DNA of 64,000 nt, taken from positions 1-64,000 of the forward strand of contig JAUWAB010000011.1 of assembly GCA_030602265.1 (NCBI GenBank), given 5' to 3'. The DNA comes from Prolixibacteraceae bacterium. Lineage in GTDB: Bacteria > Bacteroidota > Bacteroidia > Bacteroidales > Prolixibacteraceae. The position numbers and the translations under genes were made by a program. The notes below the pieces were generated by a model. It had not been told where the DNA came from. It saw only the letters and a program-made list of their open reading frames with translations, and did no database searches. Each line of letters opens with the position of its first letter. The first letter of the stretch is position 1. Below, piece after piece: positions 21,358 to 29,693 of the stretch.

Positions 21358-21993
21358 ATGAAAAAGGTCATTTTGCTCCTGCTGACGTTATTGTTTTCTT
21401 CAAACATTCTATATGCCCAGAAAGATACTTTGTCGGTGTCGGGACTTCTGGACGAACTTCTGTTACTGGAAGAACAAGATGCTGAATTGCTGCCAGGCAG
21501 GATGATTCCAACGCAGGCTGTCTTATGGGGGAAAAAGGGACTGATGAGAAATTTCGGGGGATTTGAGCTGACCCCTGAAAACCGCGAAAAAGAATTAAAA
21601 ATTCGGAGAACTATGCTGACTGCGCACCAGGTTATTGGTTTTGCCACATTGGGTGGAATGATTGCCCAGGGAGTTGTCGGATCAAAATTATACGATGGGG
21701 ATTATAAACTGATAAAAACCCATCAGAATCTGGCTACCGGACTGAACATCGGCTATTTTACCACTGCTGGACTTTCCCTGTTCGCCCCTCCGAAACTGAT
21801 CGATGAACGCCAGGGGATCAGCACCATAAAGATTCATAAAGCATTAGCCGTTGTGCATCTTTCCGGCATGATTGCCACCAACATCCTGGCACAGTCCATC
21901 CGTGAAAATCCGGACCTCCGGCCCTGGCACAGGGCTGCTGCCTTTACCACCTTCGGGGCATATGCTGCCTCCATGATCGTTATTAAATTTTGA
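21358..21993 (+). CDS. Cytochrome b561-like four-helix membrane protein
   Basis: The sequence alone suggests a diheme membrane cytochrome. After a signal-like N-terminus (about 1-21, ending LYAQ) and a soluble segment come four hydrophobic helices. Each has a histidine at one end: His90 (TAHQVIGFATLGGM), His122 (KTHQNLATG), His160 and His167 (IHKALAVVHLSG), and His191 (PWHRAAAFTTFGAY). Pairing helix 1 with 3 and 2 with 4 is the b561 ligand pattern. The gene sits 12 nt upstream of a YceI gene, like the yceJ (b561)-yceI pair of E. coli. Heme binding is inferred; database annotation may well be hypothetical. Confidence 0.7.
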   Translation: MKKVILLLLTLLFSSNILYAQKDTLSVSGLLDELLLLEEQDAELLPGRMIPTQAVLWGKKGLMRNFGGFELTPENREKELKIRRTMLTAHQVIGFATLGGMIAQGVVGSKLYDGDYKLIKTHQNLATGLNIGYFTTAGLSLFAPPKLIDERQGISTIKIHKALAVVHLSGMIATNILAQSIRENPDLRPWHRAAAFTTFGAYAASMIVIKF

Positions 21994-22005
21994 ATACAAA
22001 AAAAA

Positions 22006-22551
22006 ATGAAAACAATAATTTGCACCCTGGCTTTTCTGCTCATAGCCAACATAAGCCAGTCTCAGGATAAGGAGCAGATCCGAAGTATGGCCGACAGAAA
22101 GCTCTCTACCATTACTTATTCCATGCGACATCCTCTACATGCCTGGAGTGGGACCAGCAAGGATGTATCATCAGTGATCGTGAGTGAAGGCACAAAAGGT
22201 AACATCCGTCAGGTGGCCGTATCTGCAAGGGTATCTTCTTTCGACAGTAAAAATGCAAACCGCGACTCACATATGCTGGAGGTAACCGAAGCCCTGAAAT
22301 TTCCCAATATCACTTTTGCCGGAATAACAACGGCCAAATCAGGAAACACAATGACTGTTTCCGGGGAAATTACCTTTCATGGGGTCAAACACCCTGTGAC
22401 CTTTGAAGCACAAGTTCAGGAAAAAGCAAACAGACTGGAAGTCAGCGGAGGTTTTTCGGCCAAACTAAGTGACTTCAACATCACTCGTCCTTCACTTATG
22501 GGGATTTCAGTAAGTGATGACATTCAAATTCAGTTTACAATGGTTTACTGA
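22006..22551 (+). CDS. yceI: YceI-family periplasmic lipid-binding protein
   Basis: Exported lipocalin-like protein that in other bacteria binds polyisoprenoid or quinone-like lipids. A signal peptide covers about the first 20 residues (ANISQSQ). The YceI beta-barrel is recognisable by TITYSMRHPLHAWSGTS, SRDSHMLEV-type loop NRDSHMLEVTEALKFPNI, and the conserved FHGVKHPVTFEAQV. Length 181 aa is normal. It follows the b561-like gene by 12 nt and is closed by a hairpin terminator, so the two form an operon, perhaps moving electrons to or from a quinone-like ligand. Confidence 0.9.
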   Translation: MKTIICTLAFLLIANISQSQDKEQIRSMADRKLSTITYSMRHPLHAWSGTSKDVSSVIVSEGTKGNIRQVAVSARVSSFDSKNANRDSHMLEVTEALKFPNITFAGITTAKSGNTMTVSGEITFHGVKHPVTFEAQVQEKANRLEVSGGFSAKLSDFNITRPSLMGISVSDDIQIQFTMVY

Positions 22552-22685
22552 AATTTTACTGCCGAAATCTCAACAATACAGAATGTTTTGGTACAGGATT
22601 TGCGCTTGTAATCTTTATATACCAACGTTCTGATTCCAGTTAATTCAACATATACAGCCATCCTGCTTCGTTGGCTTTCTTACCG

Positions 22686-22715
22686 GCGGCATTTAAAAAG
22701 ATGCCGCTTTTTTTT
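22686..22715 (+). terminator. Intrinsic terminator after yceI
   Basis: GCGGCAT / ATGCCGC stem with an 8-nt loop and an eight-T run. Confidence 0.75.
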
Positions 22716-22751
22716 GTACTTTTCCCTCCCTGAACCAGTACATCAGACCAT

Positions 22752-23066
22752 ATGCAAAAAATTGCCTTTAAAATGAAACTGCTTCCGGGCTGCACGGAAG
22801 AATACATCAGAAGACATGATCATATCTGGCCAGAGTTAAAAGACCTTCTAATTTCATCCGGTGTTACGGACTACACCATATTTCTGGATGAAGAAACCGG
22901 GACACTTTTTGCTGTCCAGAAAACAGGATCTGCAACCGGCTCACAAGACCTTGGCACCCAGGAAGTCGTCCGCAAATGGTGGGCATACATGTCGGACCTG
23001 ATGGAAACCCATCCCGATCAATCGCCAGTCAGCACTCCCCTGATTAAGGTTTTTCACATGGACTGA
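22752..23066 (+). CDS. rhaM: L-rhamnose mutarotase
   Basis: Interconverts the alpha and beta anomers of L-rhamnose ahead of isomerisation. The 104-aa protein has the family marks: [24 protein letters not shown] with the catalytic His, [14 protein letters not shown], and [18 protein letters not shown] followed by KVFHMD. No other rhamnose catabolic gene (rhaA, rhaB, rhaD) is in the window, so it is an orphan copy. It converges on the aldo/keto reductase gene with only 5 nt between the stops. Confidence 0.9.
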   Translation: MQKIAFKMKLLPGCTEEYIRRHDHIWPELKDLLISSGVTDYTIFLDEETGTLFAVQKTGSATGSQDLGTQEVVRKWWAYMSDLMETHPDQSPVSTPLIKVFHMD

Positions 23067-23071
23067 TCCAT

Positions 23072-24022
23072 TCATCCATGTCTGAATAAAGGCTCGGTCG
23101 TGCGGGCAAGTGCGATGAGCTTGCTGCTTTCGCTTTCTGTAATTGGTGCATAATCCTTCATAAACTCGATGGCCTTCAGGAAAAGCGTTGATTTTCCGGG
23201 AGGGATGGCAGCGGTTATTTCCTTGGATAACGTGAATTTCAATGCCATTTTCATGATTTCCTCATCGGTCACCGGCCTGTACCAAACATTCTTGTCATAT
23301 TTTTCCTCACCCTGCTTCAACCGGGTCAGCGCCATAGCCTTCAGCGCAAGAATACCCATACCCTTCTCAACGGCCTTGCTGTATACCTGCGGACCGAAAT
23401 CGCCGGCATGCCATGTGGCAAAATTGATGGGAAACATGACGGTGTCAAAATCGTATTTCGACATGGCTAACAAAGCAGCTTCCACGGAATGGGCGGAGAA
23501 TCCGACATGCCTGATTTTTCCATCCCTTTTGGCCTTTTCTACCACTTCCATCATCCCTCCCGGTGCAAAGCATCGTTCCACATCTTCAACGCTGGTCAGT
23601 GCATGCAGCTGATAGAGGTCAAACCAGTCGGTTTCCAGATGCTTAAAAGAATTGTTCAGCTCCCGTTCTGCTCCTTCAGCCTCTTTCTGGCCTGTTTTAC
23701 AGGCGAGGAAAGCATTCTTCCTGTAAGGTTTCAGGGCTGGCCCCAGCTTTGACTCGGCATTACCATAACTTGGAGCAACATCATAATAGTTGCACCCCAT
23801 TTCCCACGCTTTGGAGACAATTTCATTGGAAAATTCCTGGGTGTTGTCATTCAGCATAATGCCCCCGAAACCGATTACAGAGAGTTTTTCGCCGGTTTTT
23901 CCCAAAGTCCTTTTAGGTAACTGAAAATCAGGAGGGAAATTGGTCCCGAAACTCCGGATTGCCGGTATTGACAAGGCAACACTGGTCAGGGCGGTGGTTC
24001 TGATAAAGCTTCTTCTCTTCAT
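23072..24022 (-). CDS. Tat-exported aldo/keto reductase
   Basis: NAD(P)H-dependent oxidoreductase of the aldo/keto reductase superfamily with a (beta/alpha)8 barrel. The export signal begins MKRRSFIRTTAL (twin Arg) and runs to about residue 27. The catalytic tetrad is visible as Asp and Tyr in YYDVAPSYGNAE, Lys in LACKTGQK and His in LYQLHAL. Tat export implies folding with cofactor before crossing the membrane. Several Bacteroidota carry such secreted AKRs in sugar-related loci. It is a single gene here. Substrate unknown. Confidence 0.88.
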   Translation of the reverse strand: MKRRSFIRTTALTSVALSIPAIRSFGTNFPPDFQLPKRTLGKTGEKLSVIGFGGIMLNDNTQEFSNEIVSKAWEMGCNYYDVAPSYGNAESKLGPALKPYRKNAFLACKTGQKEAEGAERELNNSFKHLETDWFDLYQLHALTSVEDVERCFAPGGMMEVVEKAKRDGKIRHVGFSAHSVEAALLAMSKYDFDTVMFPINFATWHAGDFGPQVYSKAVEKGMGILALKAMALTRLKQGEEKYDKNVWYRPVTDEEIMKMALKFTLSKEITAAIPPGKSTLFLKAIEFMKDYAPITESESSKLIALARTTEPLFRHG

Positions 24023-24105
24023 ATCTGTCCGTTTTAATGGATTATATTGTTTAAAACGGTAAAAGATACAAAAAATAAGCAGAACTTAAATATTGTCCAT
24101 ACAAT

Positions 24106-25068
24106 TTATTCTGAACCAGGAAGATAATAAACCCAGACACCGGATAATGAATCTTTGCCGAGCATCTCACTCTGAGCCCTGGCGGCTTCTCCCATATCGG
24201 TATAAACCGAAATGGCCACCACATGAAAACTGCCGATCTCACCAAGATGTACCGGTTCAAAACCCTTACCGGCCATCTTCCTGAAGAACTGTTCGGCATT
24301 CTCCCTGGTCCGGAAACTACCTCCCACCAGGTAATACAATCCCTTTGCCGGATGAACAGTAACGGCTGGTTCCAAAATTTCAGGTATCTGACCTGTGTCC
24401 TGAGAGATCAGGCTGTCGCTGGGTAGAGGTTCGCTTATTTCCGGTAGTCCGGCTGCCGGCCCGGCCTGTTCCCTGCTGCTCACCCCGGGCAAAGCCCTGT
24501 TGTTTTTCGTGATGTTGGGAATAATCCAGAACAGAAAAGCGATGAAAACCAGTATTGATGCCATTGTAATCCAGAAAAAAGGCTTCCTACCGGCAACTTT
24601 TTTTGGTGGTCTTGAAATGGCTTCGGCGGGAAGCGGTACACCTATGTTTTCTCCTTTGCAGCGTACCGGCCTGACGGGCATAAGACCAAATGAACCGGGA
24701 TGTGCAACTGCATCAGGAAACATCTCAAAATGAAAAATACTCTCTGTCCTCCACAGTTTGCCCAAACCCTCCAATATTACCGGCTCTCCGTGGTCGAGCC
24801 GGTAATGAATATCATCACAGATTCCGGTAAGTTCAAGATATGCCATCGGGGCAGAGATTGCTTGCCGGTGGGCAAGGTGGTTCAGCAGCAATCCGTCATT
24901 GATCCTGACTTCAGGAAGGAAATGGATTTGCCTGGAAGGAGGATAGAGGACCTGCCCGTCATCAGAAAACCGGGAAGGCCTTGTCTGCACACTAAACACA
25001 CCCAGCCCGGGCAGACTGACCGAATCATGCTCCAGTAAAAGCTCCGAAATGTAAAGGCCTATCTTCAT
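24106..25068 (-). CDS. HU-CCDC81-like and SPOR-domain membrane protein
   Basis: Single-pass protein with an N-terminal domain (about 1-150) matching the Bacteroidota HU-like (CCDC81-type) pair: ISELLLEHDSVSLPGLGVF and VILEGLGKLWRT are its two glycine-centred turns. A transmembrane helix lies at about 175-190 (FWITMASILVFIAFLFWIIP). A C-terminal SPOR domain (about 240-315, GLYYLVGGSFRTRENAEQF to GVWVYYLP) should bind denuded peptidoglycan glycans at the division septum. The HU-like part is thus cytoplasmic and could bind DNA. It is divergent from galE with its own promoter. A role linking nucleoid and septum is inference. Confidence 0.8.
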   Translation of the reverse strand: MKIGLYISELLLEHDSVSLPGLGVFSVQTRPSRFSDDGQVLYPPSRQIHFLPEVRINDGLLLNHLAHRQAISAPMAYLELTGICDDIHYRLDHGEPVILEGLGKLWRTESIFHFEMFPDAVAHPGSFGLMPVRPVRCKGENIGVPLPAEAISRPPKKVAGRKPFFWITMASILVFIAFLFWIIPNITKNNRALPGVSSREQAGPAAGLPEISEPLPSDSLISQDTGQIPEILEPAVTVHPAKGLYYLVGGSFRTRENAEQFFRKMAGKGFEPVHLGEIGSFHVVAISVYTDMGEAARAQSEMLGKDSLSGVWVYYLPGSE

Positions 25069-25085
25069 ATTTCCTGTTTTGCAGG

Positions 25086-25093
25086 CAAAGGTA
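25086..25093 (-). promoter_or_regulatory. -7 box of the SPOR-domain gene
   Basis: Minus-strand TACCTTTG matches TAnnTTTG, 18 nt before the ATG. Confidence 0.5.
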
Positions 25094-25158
25094 GCTAAAA
25101 ATCATGCCGGTGTATAAGCATGCAAACCGCACCATAAATTACTAAAAGAATTAATTGT

Positions 25159-25166
25159 TAGATTTG
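25159..25166 (+). promoter_or_regulatory. -7 box of galE
   Basis: TAGATTTG matches TAnnTTTG, 18 nt before the ATG. Confidence 0.5.
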
Positions 25167-25183
25167 CATGAAATAACAAAACC

Positions 25184-26212
25184 ATGACGGAAAAAATTCT
25201 AGTGACCGGAGGGACCGGGTATATTGGTTCCCACACCGTCGTTGAACTTCAGCAGGCAGGATTCCGTGTTGTAATTATTGACGACCTCTCCAATTCAGAA
25301 ATAAGCGTAGTTGACAGCATTGAAAAAATCACCGGTATCAGGCCGGAGACAGAGGTCTTTGACCTGACCGATGCAGCAAAAACGGACGATTTTTTCAACA
25401 GGCACCACAACATAAAAGCCTCAATCCACTTTGCGGCCTCCAAAGCTGTGGGCGAATCGGTTGAGAAACCTCTTCAGTATTACCGGAACAACCTGGTTTC
25501 CCTGATGAACCTGCTGGAATGTCAAATAAAATATGACATCCGCAACATTGTATTCTCTTCATCCTGTACGGTTTACGGCCAACCCGGGAAACTTCCCGTC
25601 ACGGAAAACACACCCAGGCTTGAAGCTGAATCACCCTATGGGAATACAAAAAGGATAAGCGAAGACATCCTTCGGGATACCGTCAAGGCAAACTCCGGCA
25701 TTCAGGCTATTGCCCTGCGCTATTTCAATCCGGTAGGAGCCCATCCATCGGCTTTGATCGGCGAGCTGCCCAGGGGAGTTCCCGGAAACCTGGTCCCGTT
25801 TATCACCCAGACTGCCGCCGGAATACGGGAACAATTGAGTGTATTCGGCAATGATTATGATACACCTGACGGTTCTGCCATACGAGATTTTATCAATGTG
25901 GTCGATCTGGCCAAAGCCCATGTCGTGGCGATTGAACGCCTTCTGACCGGAAGAAACAGAACTGCCTTTGAAATTTTTAACCTGGGTACCGGAAACGGAG
26001 TATCTGTCCTTGAATTATTAAATGTCTTTGAGAAGGTTACCGGTGTAAAATTGAACTATAAGATTGTCGGACGCCGTCCGGGAGATATTGAAAAAATCTG
26101 GGCCGATACCTCCTACGCCAATCTTGAATTGGGTTGGAAAGCTGAAAAAAGCCTGGAAGAGACTTTGCTTTCCGCCTGGCAATGGGAAAAAGCCATCCGG
26201 GGTATACAGTAA
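25184..26212 (+). CDS. galE: UDP-glucose 4-epimerase
   Basis: Interconverts UDP-glucose and UDP-galactose using bound NAD. Extended SDR fold: the nucleotide loop is TGGTGYIGSHTV, the catalytic Ser and YxxxK are in SSSCTVYG and SPYGNTKR, and YFNPVGAHPS, RDFINVVDLA and NLGTGNGVSVLEL are GalE signatures. 342 aa is standard. It heads a stretch of sugar-nucleotide genes (rmlB, manC) and probably supplies UDP-galactose for surface glycans or the Leloir pathway. Confidence 0.94.
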   Translation: MTEKILVTGGTGYIGSHTVVELQQAGFRVVIIDDLSNSEISVVDSIEKITGIRPETEVFDLTDAAKTDDFFNRHHNIKASIHFAASKAVGESVEKPLQYYRNNLVSLMNLLECQIKYDIRNIVFSSSCTVYGQPGKLPVTENTPRLEAESPYGNTKRISEDILRDTVKANSGIQAIALRYFNPVGAHPSALIGELPRGVPGNLVPFITQTAAGIREQLSVFGNDYDTPDGSAIRDFINVVDLAKAHVVAIERLLTGRNRTAFEIFNLGTGNGVSVLELLNVFEKVTGVKLNYKIVGRRPGDIEKIWADTSYANLELGWKAEKSLEETLLSAWQWEKAIRGIQ

Positions 26213-26233
26213 GCTGACAAAATTAACATTGGC

Positions 26234-26253
26234 AATGGTGTAATTACACCATT
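26234..26253. repeat. Perfect 20-bp palindrome after galE
   Basis: AATGGTGTAA joined directly to TTACACCATT, no loop, 21 nt after galE and 105 nt before the next gene. A dyad operator or weak hairpin are both possible. No T run follows immediately. Confidence 0.5.
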
Positions 26254-26358
26254 CCTATAACGTTAAAGATATCTCTTTTTTCATGAGGCACAAGCCGCAG
26301 AGCCACCGGCCGGGAGCAATGTAACCGAGACCGATCTTAAATTTGACAACAGATTGAT

Positions 26359-26958
26359 ATGAAAGGAGTGAAAAACGCTGAAGATTTCATTAAGGACTAT
26401 CCTGTCTGGCATGAGGAACTTACTATGCTGAGGGATATATTCCTGTCTGGCGGCATTGAGGAAACCATGAAATGGGGCATCCCGGTGTACGTTTGTAACG
26501 GAAAAAATGTATCCGGTATGGCTGCCTTTAAATCCTATGTTGGCATCTGGTTTTATCAGGGCGCGCTTTTGAATGATCATGCCGGTAAGTTGCTGAACGC
26601 TCAGGAAGGGATTACTAAAGCACTCAGACAATGGAGATTCTCCAATATCGGGGAAATCAGGAGAGACCGTGAGATTATTCATGAATATTTTCTGGAGGCT
26701 ATACAGAATGCCTGGTCCGGAAAAGAAATCAAACCTGAAAAAAAGAAAGCACTGGTGCTGCCCGAAGAATTGAATACTCTTTTTGAAAGTGATCCCGGAC
26801 TGAAACTCAGTTTCGAGGCCCTGTCCCTGTCGAAAAGGCGCGAATTCGCCGAACATGTCGGCAATGCCAAAAGAGCGGAAACCCGGATAGCCAGGATGCA
26901 AAAAATCATCCCTATGATTTTGCGTGGCGAAGGACTTAATGACAAATATTTAAAATAA
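26359..26958 (+). CDS. DUF1801 / YdeI-OmdA family protein
   Basis: Cytoplasmic 199-aa protein with two recognisable parts. Residues about 1-120 are DUF1801-like (iron-chaperone/frataxin-like fold): ETMKWGIPVYVCNGKNVSGM and VGIWFYQGALL. Residues about 130-195 are the YdeI/OmpD-associated helical domain: LNTLFESDPGLKLSFEALSLSKRREF and AKRAETRIARMQKI. The family is widespread but its function is poorly known. It lies 18 nt upstream of rmlB and probably shares its transcript. A 206-codon frame on the other strand is a shadow. Confidence 0.85.
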   Translation: MKGVKNAEDFIKDYPVWHEELTMLRDIFLSGGIEETMKWGIPVYVCNGKNVSGMAAFKSYVGIWFYQGALLNDHAGKLLNAQEGITKALRQWRFSNIGEIRRDREIIHEYFLEAIQNAWSGKEIKPEKKKALVLPEELNTLFESDPGLKLSFEALSLSKRREFAEHVGNAKRAETRIARMQKIIPMILRGEGLNDKYLK

Positions 26959-26976
26959 CCGCAAATACAAACCATC

Positions 26977-28029
26977 ATGAAAAAAATTCTGATCACCGGA
27001 GGCGCCGGTTTCATTGGATCACATGTTGTCCGCCTGTTTGTAGGCAAATACCCCGGATATCATATCTTTAATCTCGATAAACTGACTTACGCCGGAAACC
27101 TGGAGAACCTCAGGGATGTTGAGCAAATGGAAAACTACACTTTTATCAGGGGCGACATTGTGGATTCTGACTTCATAAACCAGTTATTCCTGCAATATGG
27201 CTTCGACGGAGTTATCCATCTGGCGGCAGAATCGCATGTTGACCGTTCCATAACCAATCCGCTGGAATTTGTTTACACCAACGTAATTGGCACGGTAAAC
27301 CTGCTGAATGCAGCCAGGAATATCTGGAAAGAAAACATGGAAGGCAGACTTTTTTATCATGTCAGCACCGATGAGGTATACGGTTCTCTGGGCCATGAAG
27401 GAATATTCACGGAAGAAACCCGGTATGATCCGCACAGTCCCTATTCTGCATCAAAAGCCAGTTCAGACCACTTCGTCAGGGCATACCATGACACCTACGG
27501 GCTGCCGGTTGTCCTGTCAAACTGTTCCAACAATTACGGCTCCTATCAATTTCCAGAGAAGCTTATTCCATTGTTTATCAATAACATTAAGAACAACAAA
27601 CCGCTGCCTGTTTACGGAAAAGGCGAGAATATCCGTGACTGGCTTTGGGTCGAAGATCATGCCCGTGCCATCGATGTTATCTTTCATTCGGGAAAGAAAG
27701 GGGAAACGTACAATATCGGTGGTCACAATGAATGGAAAAATATCGACCTGATCAGGCTGATGTGCAAAATTATGGACCGAAAGCTTGGTCGTACCCCGGG
27801 TACATCGGAGCAACTGATTACCTATGTAAAGGACAGGGCGGGACATGATCTCCGGTATGCCATCGATTCGGGCAAACTTCAGAAAGAACTGGGCTGGGTT
27901 CCCAGCCTGCAGTTTGAAGAAGGTCTGGAGAAAACCATCGACTGGTATCTTAGCCAGACGGAATGGCTGAAAAATGTCACCAGTGGAGAGTATCAGAAAT
28001 ATTACGAACAACAGTATGTAAAACGCTGA
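26977..28029 (+). CDS. rmlB: dTDP-glucose 4,6-dehydratase
   Basis: Second step of dTDP-L-rhamnose synthesis: dehydrates dTDP-glucose to the 4-keto-6-deoxy sugar with NAD. Markers: TGGAGFIGSHVV, HLAAESHVDRSI, STDEVYG with the catalytic Asp-Glu pair, YSASKASSDHF (YxxxK), NNYGSYQFPEKLIP, and VYGKGENIRDWLWVEDH. 350 aa is standard. The rmlA, rmlC and rmlD genes are not adjacent, so the pathway must be completed elsewhere. It is followed at 22 nt by the amidase gene. Confidence 0.95.
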   Translation: MKKILITGGAGFIGSHVVRLFVGKYPGYHIFNLDKLTYAGNLENLRDVEQMENYTFIRGDIVDSDFINQLFLQYGFDGVIHLAAESHVDRSITNPLEFVYTNVIGTVNLLNAARNIWKENMEGRLFYHVSTDEVYGSLGHEGIFTEETRYDPHSPYSASKASSDHFVRAYHDTYGLPVVLSNCSNNYGSYQFPEKLIPLFINNIKNNKPLPVYGKGENIRDWLWVEDHARAIDVIFHSGKKGETYNIGGHNEWKNIDLIRLMCKIMDRKLGRTPGTSEQLITYVKDRAGHDLRYAIDSGKLQKELGWVPSLQFEEGLEKTIDWYLSQTEWLKNVTSGEYQKYYEQQYVKR

Positions 28030-28051
28030 TCACCTGTAAAACTTCAATCTT

Positions 28052-29662
28052 ATGAAACGCCGCACATTTTTCAGGACATCTGCCATAGGGGGTACTGCAT
28101 TAGCCATCACCGGAGTTACAGGCTGCACGGGCAGTACGCCCCGCGAGGATTCCGGCCGGCCTGACCCGGCTGACTTTGAACTGAATGAATTCACTATATC
28201 CGGATTACAGGATAAAATGTCATCAGGTGAACTTACTTCCGTTTCCCTTTGTCAAAAGTACCTTGATCGTATTGCTGCGGTTGATCCGTTGTTGAAATCA
28301 GTTATTGAACTCAATCCTGATGCTATGGAAATCGCACGCCGGCTCGACGAAGAGCGTAAGGCGGGCAAAATCCGGGGACCACTTCATGGGATTCCTGTGC
28401 TGATCAAAGACAACATCGACACCGGCGATAAAATGATGACCACCGCAGGATCGCTGGCCTTAGCGGGAAATATTGCCCCTGAAGATGCGCCCATTGTGGC
28501 CCGACTTCGGGAGTCGGGAGCGGTACTGCTGGGTAAAACCAACCTGAGTGAATGGGCAAACTTCAGGAGCGACCGGTCAAGCAGCGGTTGGAGCGGACGG
28601 GGCGGCCAGGTCAGAAATCCATATTGCCTCGACAGGAGCCCCTGCGGCTCCAGTTCGGGTACCGGGGCAGCAGTGGCCGCAAACCTTTGTGCCATCGGAA
28701 TTGGTACCGAAACGAACGGATCAATCGTCTGCCCATCAGGAGTTAACGGAATTGTCGGGATAAAACCCACCCTCGGACTCTGGAGCCGTCGTGGGATCAT
28801 CCCTATTGCCCATAGTCAGGATACCGCAGGCCCCATGTGCAGGACGGTTGCTGACGCAGCCACCCTGCTTGGTGCATTAGCCGGGTTTGACGACCTGGAT
28901 GCCGAAACCCATATCAACCGGGGGGAAATATTCAGCGACTACACAAAATTTCTGGATGCTTCAGGGCTTCAGGGTGCAAGGATCGGTATTGCCCGCGAAA
29001 TGCTCGGTTTCAATCCCTTGGTCGACCAACTCTTTGATCAGGCAGTCGAAATTATGAGAAACCAGGGGGCTGAGGTAATCGATAACATTTCATTTGAAAC
29101 ACGCAGAAAATGGGGAGGGCCTTCCTATCAGGTCCTGCTTTATGAATTCAAGGCAGACCTTAACCAGTATCTTTCAGAACATCCCGGAGCCCCGGTCAGG
29201 TCGCTCGAAGAAATCATAGCATTCAACGAAAAAAACAGTGAAAAAGAGATGCCGTGGTTCGGACAGGAGATTTTTAAGCTTGCTCAGGAGAAAGGAGACC
29301 TCAGCAGCAGTGAATATCTTGAAGCCCTGAAAGAGGCCAAAAAGTTTACCAGGGAGGAAGGTATTGACGCAGTGATGGACAAACATAACCTGGATGCCAT
29401 CATTGCCGGAACCAACGGACCTGCCTGGTGTATCGACTGGGTCAACGGTGATCATTTCTCCGGAAGCAGCAGTTCTCCGGCTGCCATCTCAGGTTATCCC
29501 AACATTTGTGTACCCATGGGATTTGTACACGGACTTCCCGTGGGACTTTCCTTTTTTGGCCGGGCTTGGAGCGAACCTGTGCTGATCAGGCTGGCCTATG
29601 CCTACGAGCAGTCCACTAAACTGAGAAAAGCCCCAGGATTTACTGCAACTTTGCCTGCCTGA
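28052..29662 (+). CDS. Amidase-signature enzyme, exported lipoprotein
   Basis: Amidase-signature hydrolase with the Ser-cisSer-Lys triad. The Lys is in PVLIKDNIDT, and the serines are in SPCGSSSGTGAAVAANL and TETNGSIVCPSGVNG. The N-terminus MKRRTFFRTSA is Tat-like and ends in a lipobox at VTGCTGS, so the enzyme is predicted to be an exported, membrane-anchored amidase and not the GatA subunit of the amidotransferase. 536 aa matches this group. The substrate (peptide amide, formamide, or an amide in cell-wall material) cannot be named. It sits in a likely operon after rmlB. Confidence 0.9.
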   Translation: MKRRTFFRTSAIGGTALAITGVTGCTGSTPREDSGRPDPADFELNEFTISGLQDKMSSGELTSVSLCQKYLDRIAAVDPLLKSVIELNPDAMEIARRLDEERKAGKIRGPLHGIPVLIKDNIDTGDKMMTTAGSLALAGNIAPEDAPIVARLRESGAVLLGKTNLSEWANFRSDRSSSGWSGRGGQVRNPYCLDRSPCGSSSGTGAAVAANLCAIGIGTETNGSIVCPSGVNGIVGIKPTLGLWSRRGIIPIAHSQDTAGPMCRTVADAATLLGALAGFDDLDAETHINRGEIFSDYTKFLDASGLQGARIGIAREMLGFNPLVDQLFDQAVEIMRNQGAEVIDNISFETRRKWGGPSYQVLLYEFKADLNQYLSEHPGAPVRSLEEIIAFNEKNSEKEMPWFGQEIFKLAQEKGDLSSSEYLEALKEAKKFTREEGIDAVMDKHNLDAIIAGTNGPAWCIDWVNGDHFSGSSSSPAAISGYPNICVPMGFVHGLPVGLSFFGRAWSEPVLIRLAYAYEQSTKLRKAPGFTATLPA

Positions 29663-29693
29663 AAATTTCGCGGACAAGATTTGCAGGTACTGA

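Noticed and set aside
26281-26901. 206-codon minus-strand frame overlapping the DUF1801 gene
   Set aside because: The plus-strand frame has clear DUF1801/YdeI motifs and operon spacing to rmlB. The minus-strand product shows no family pattern.
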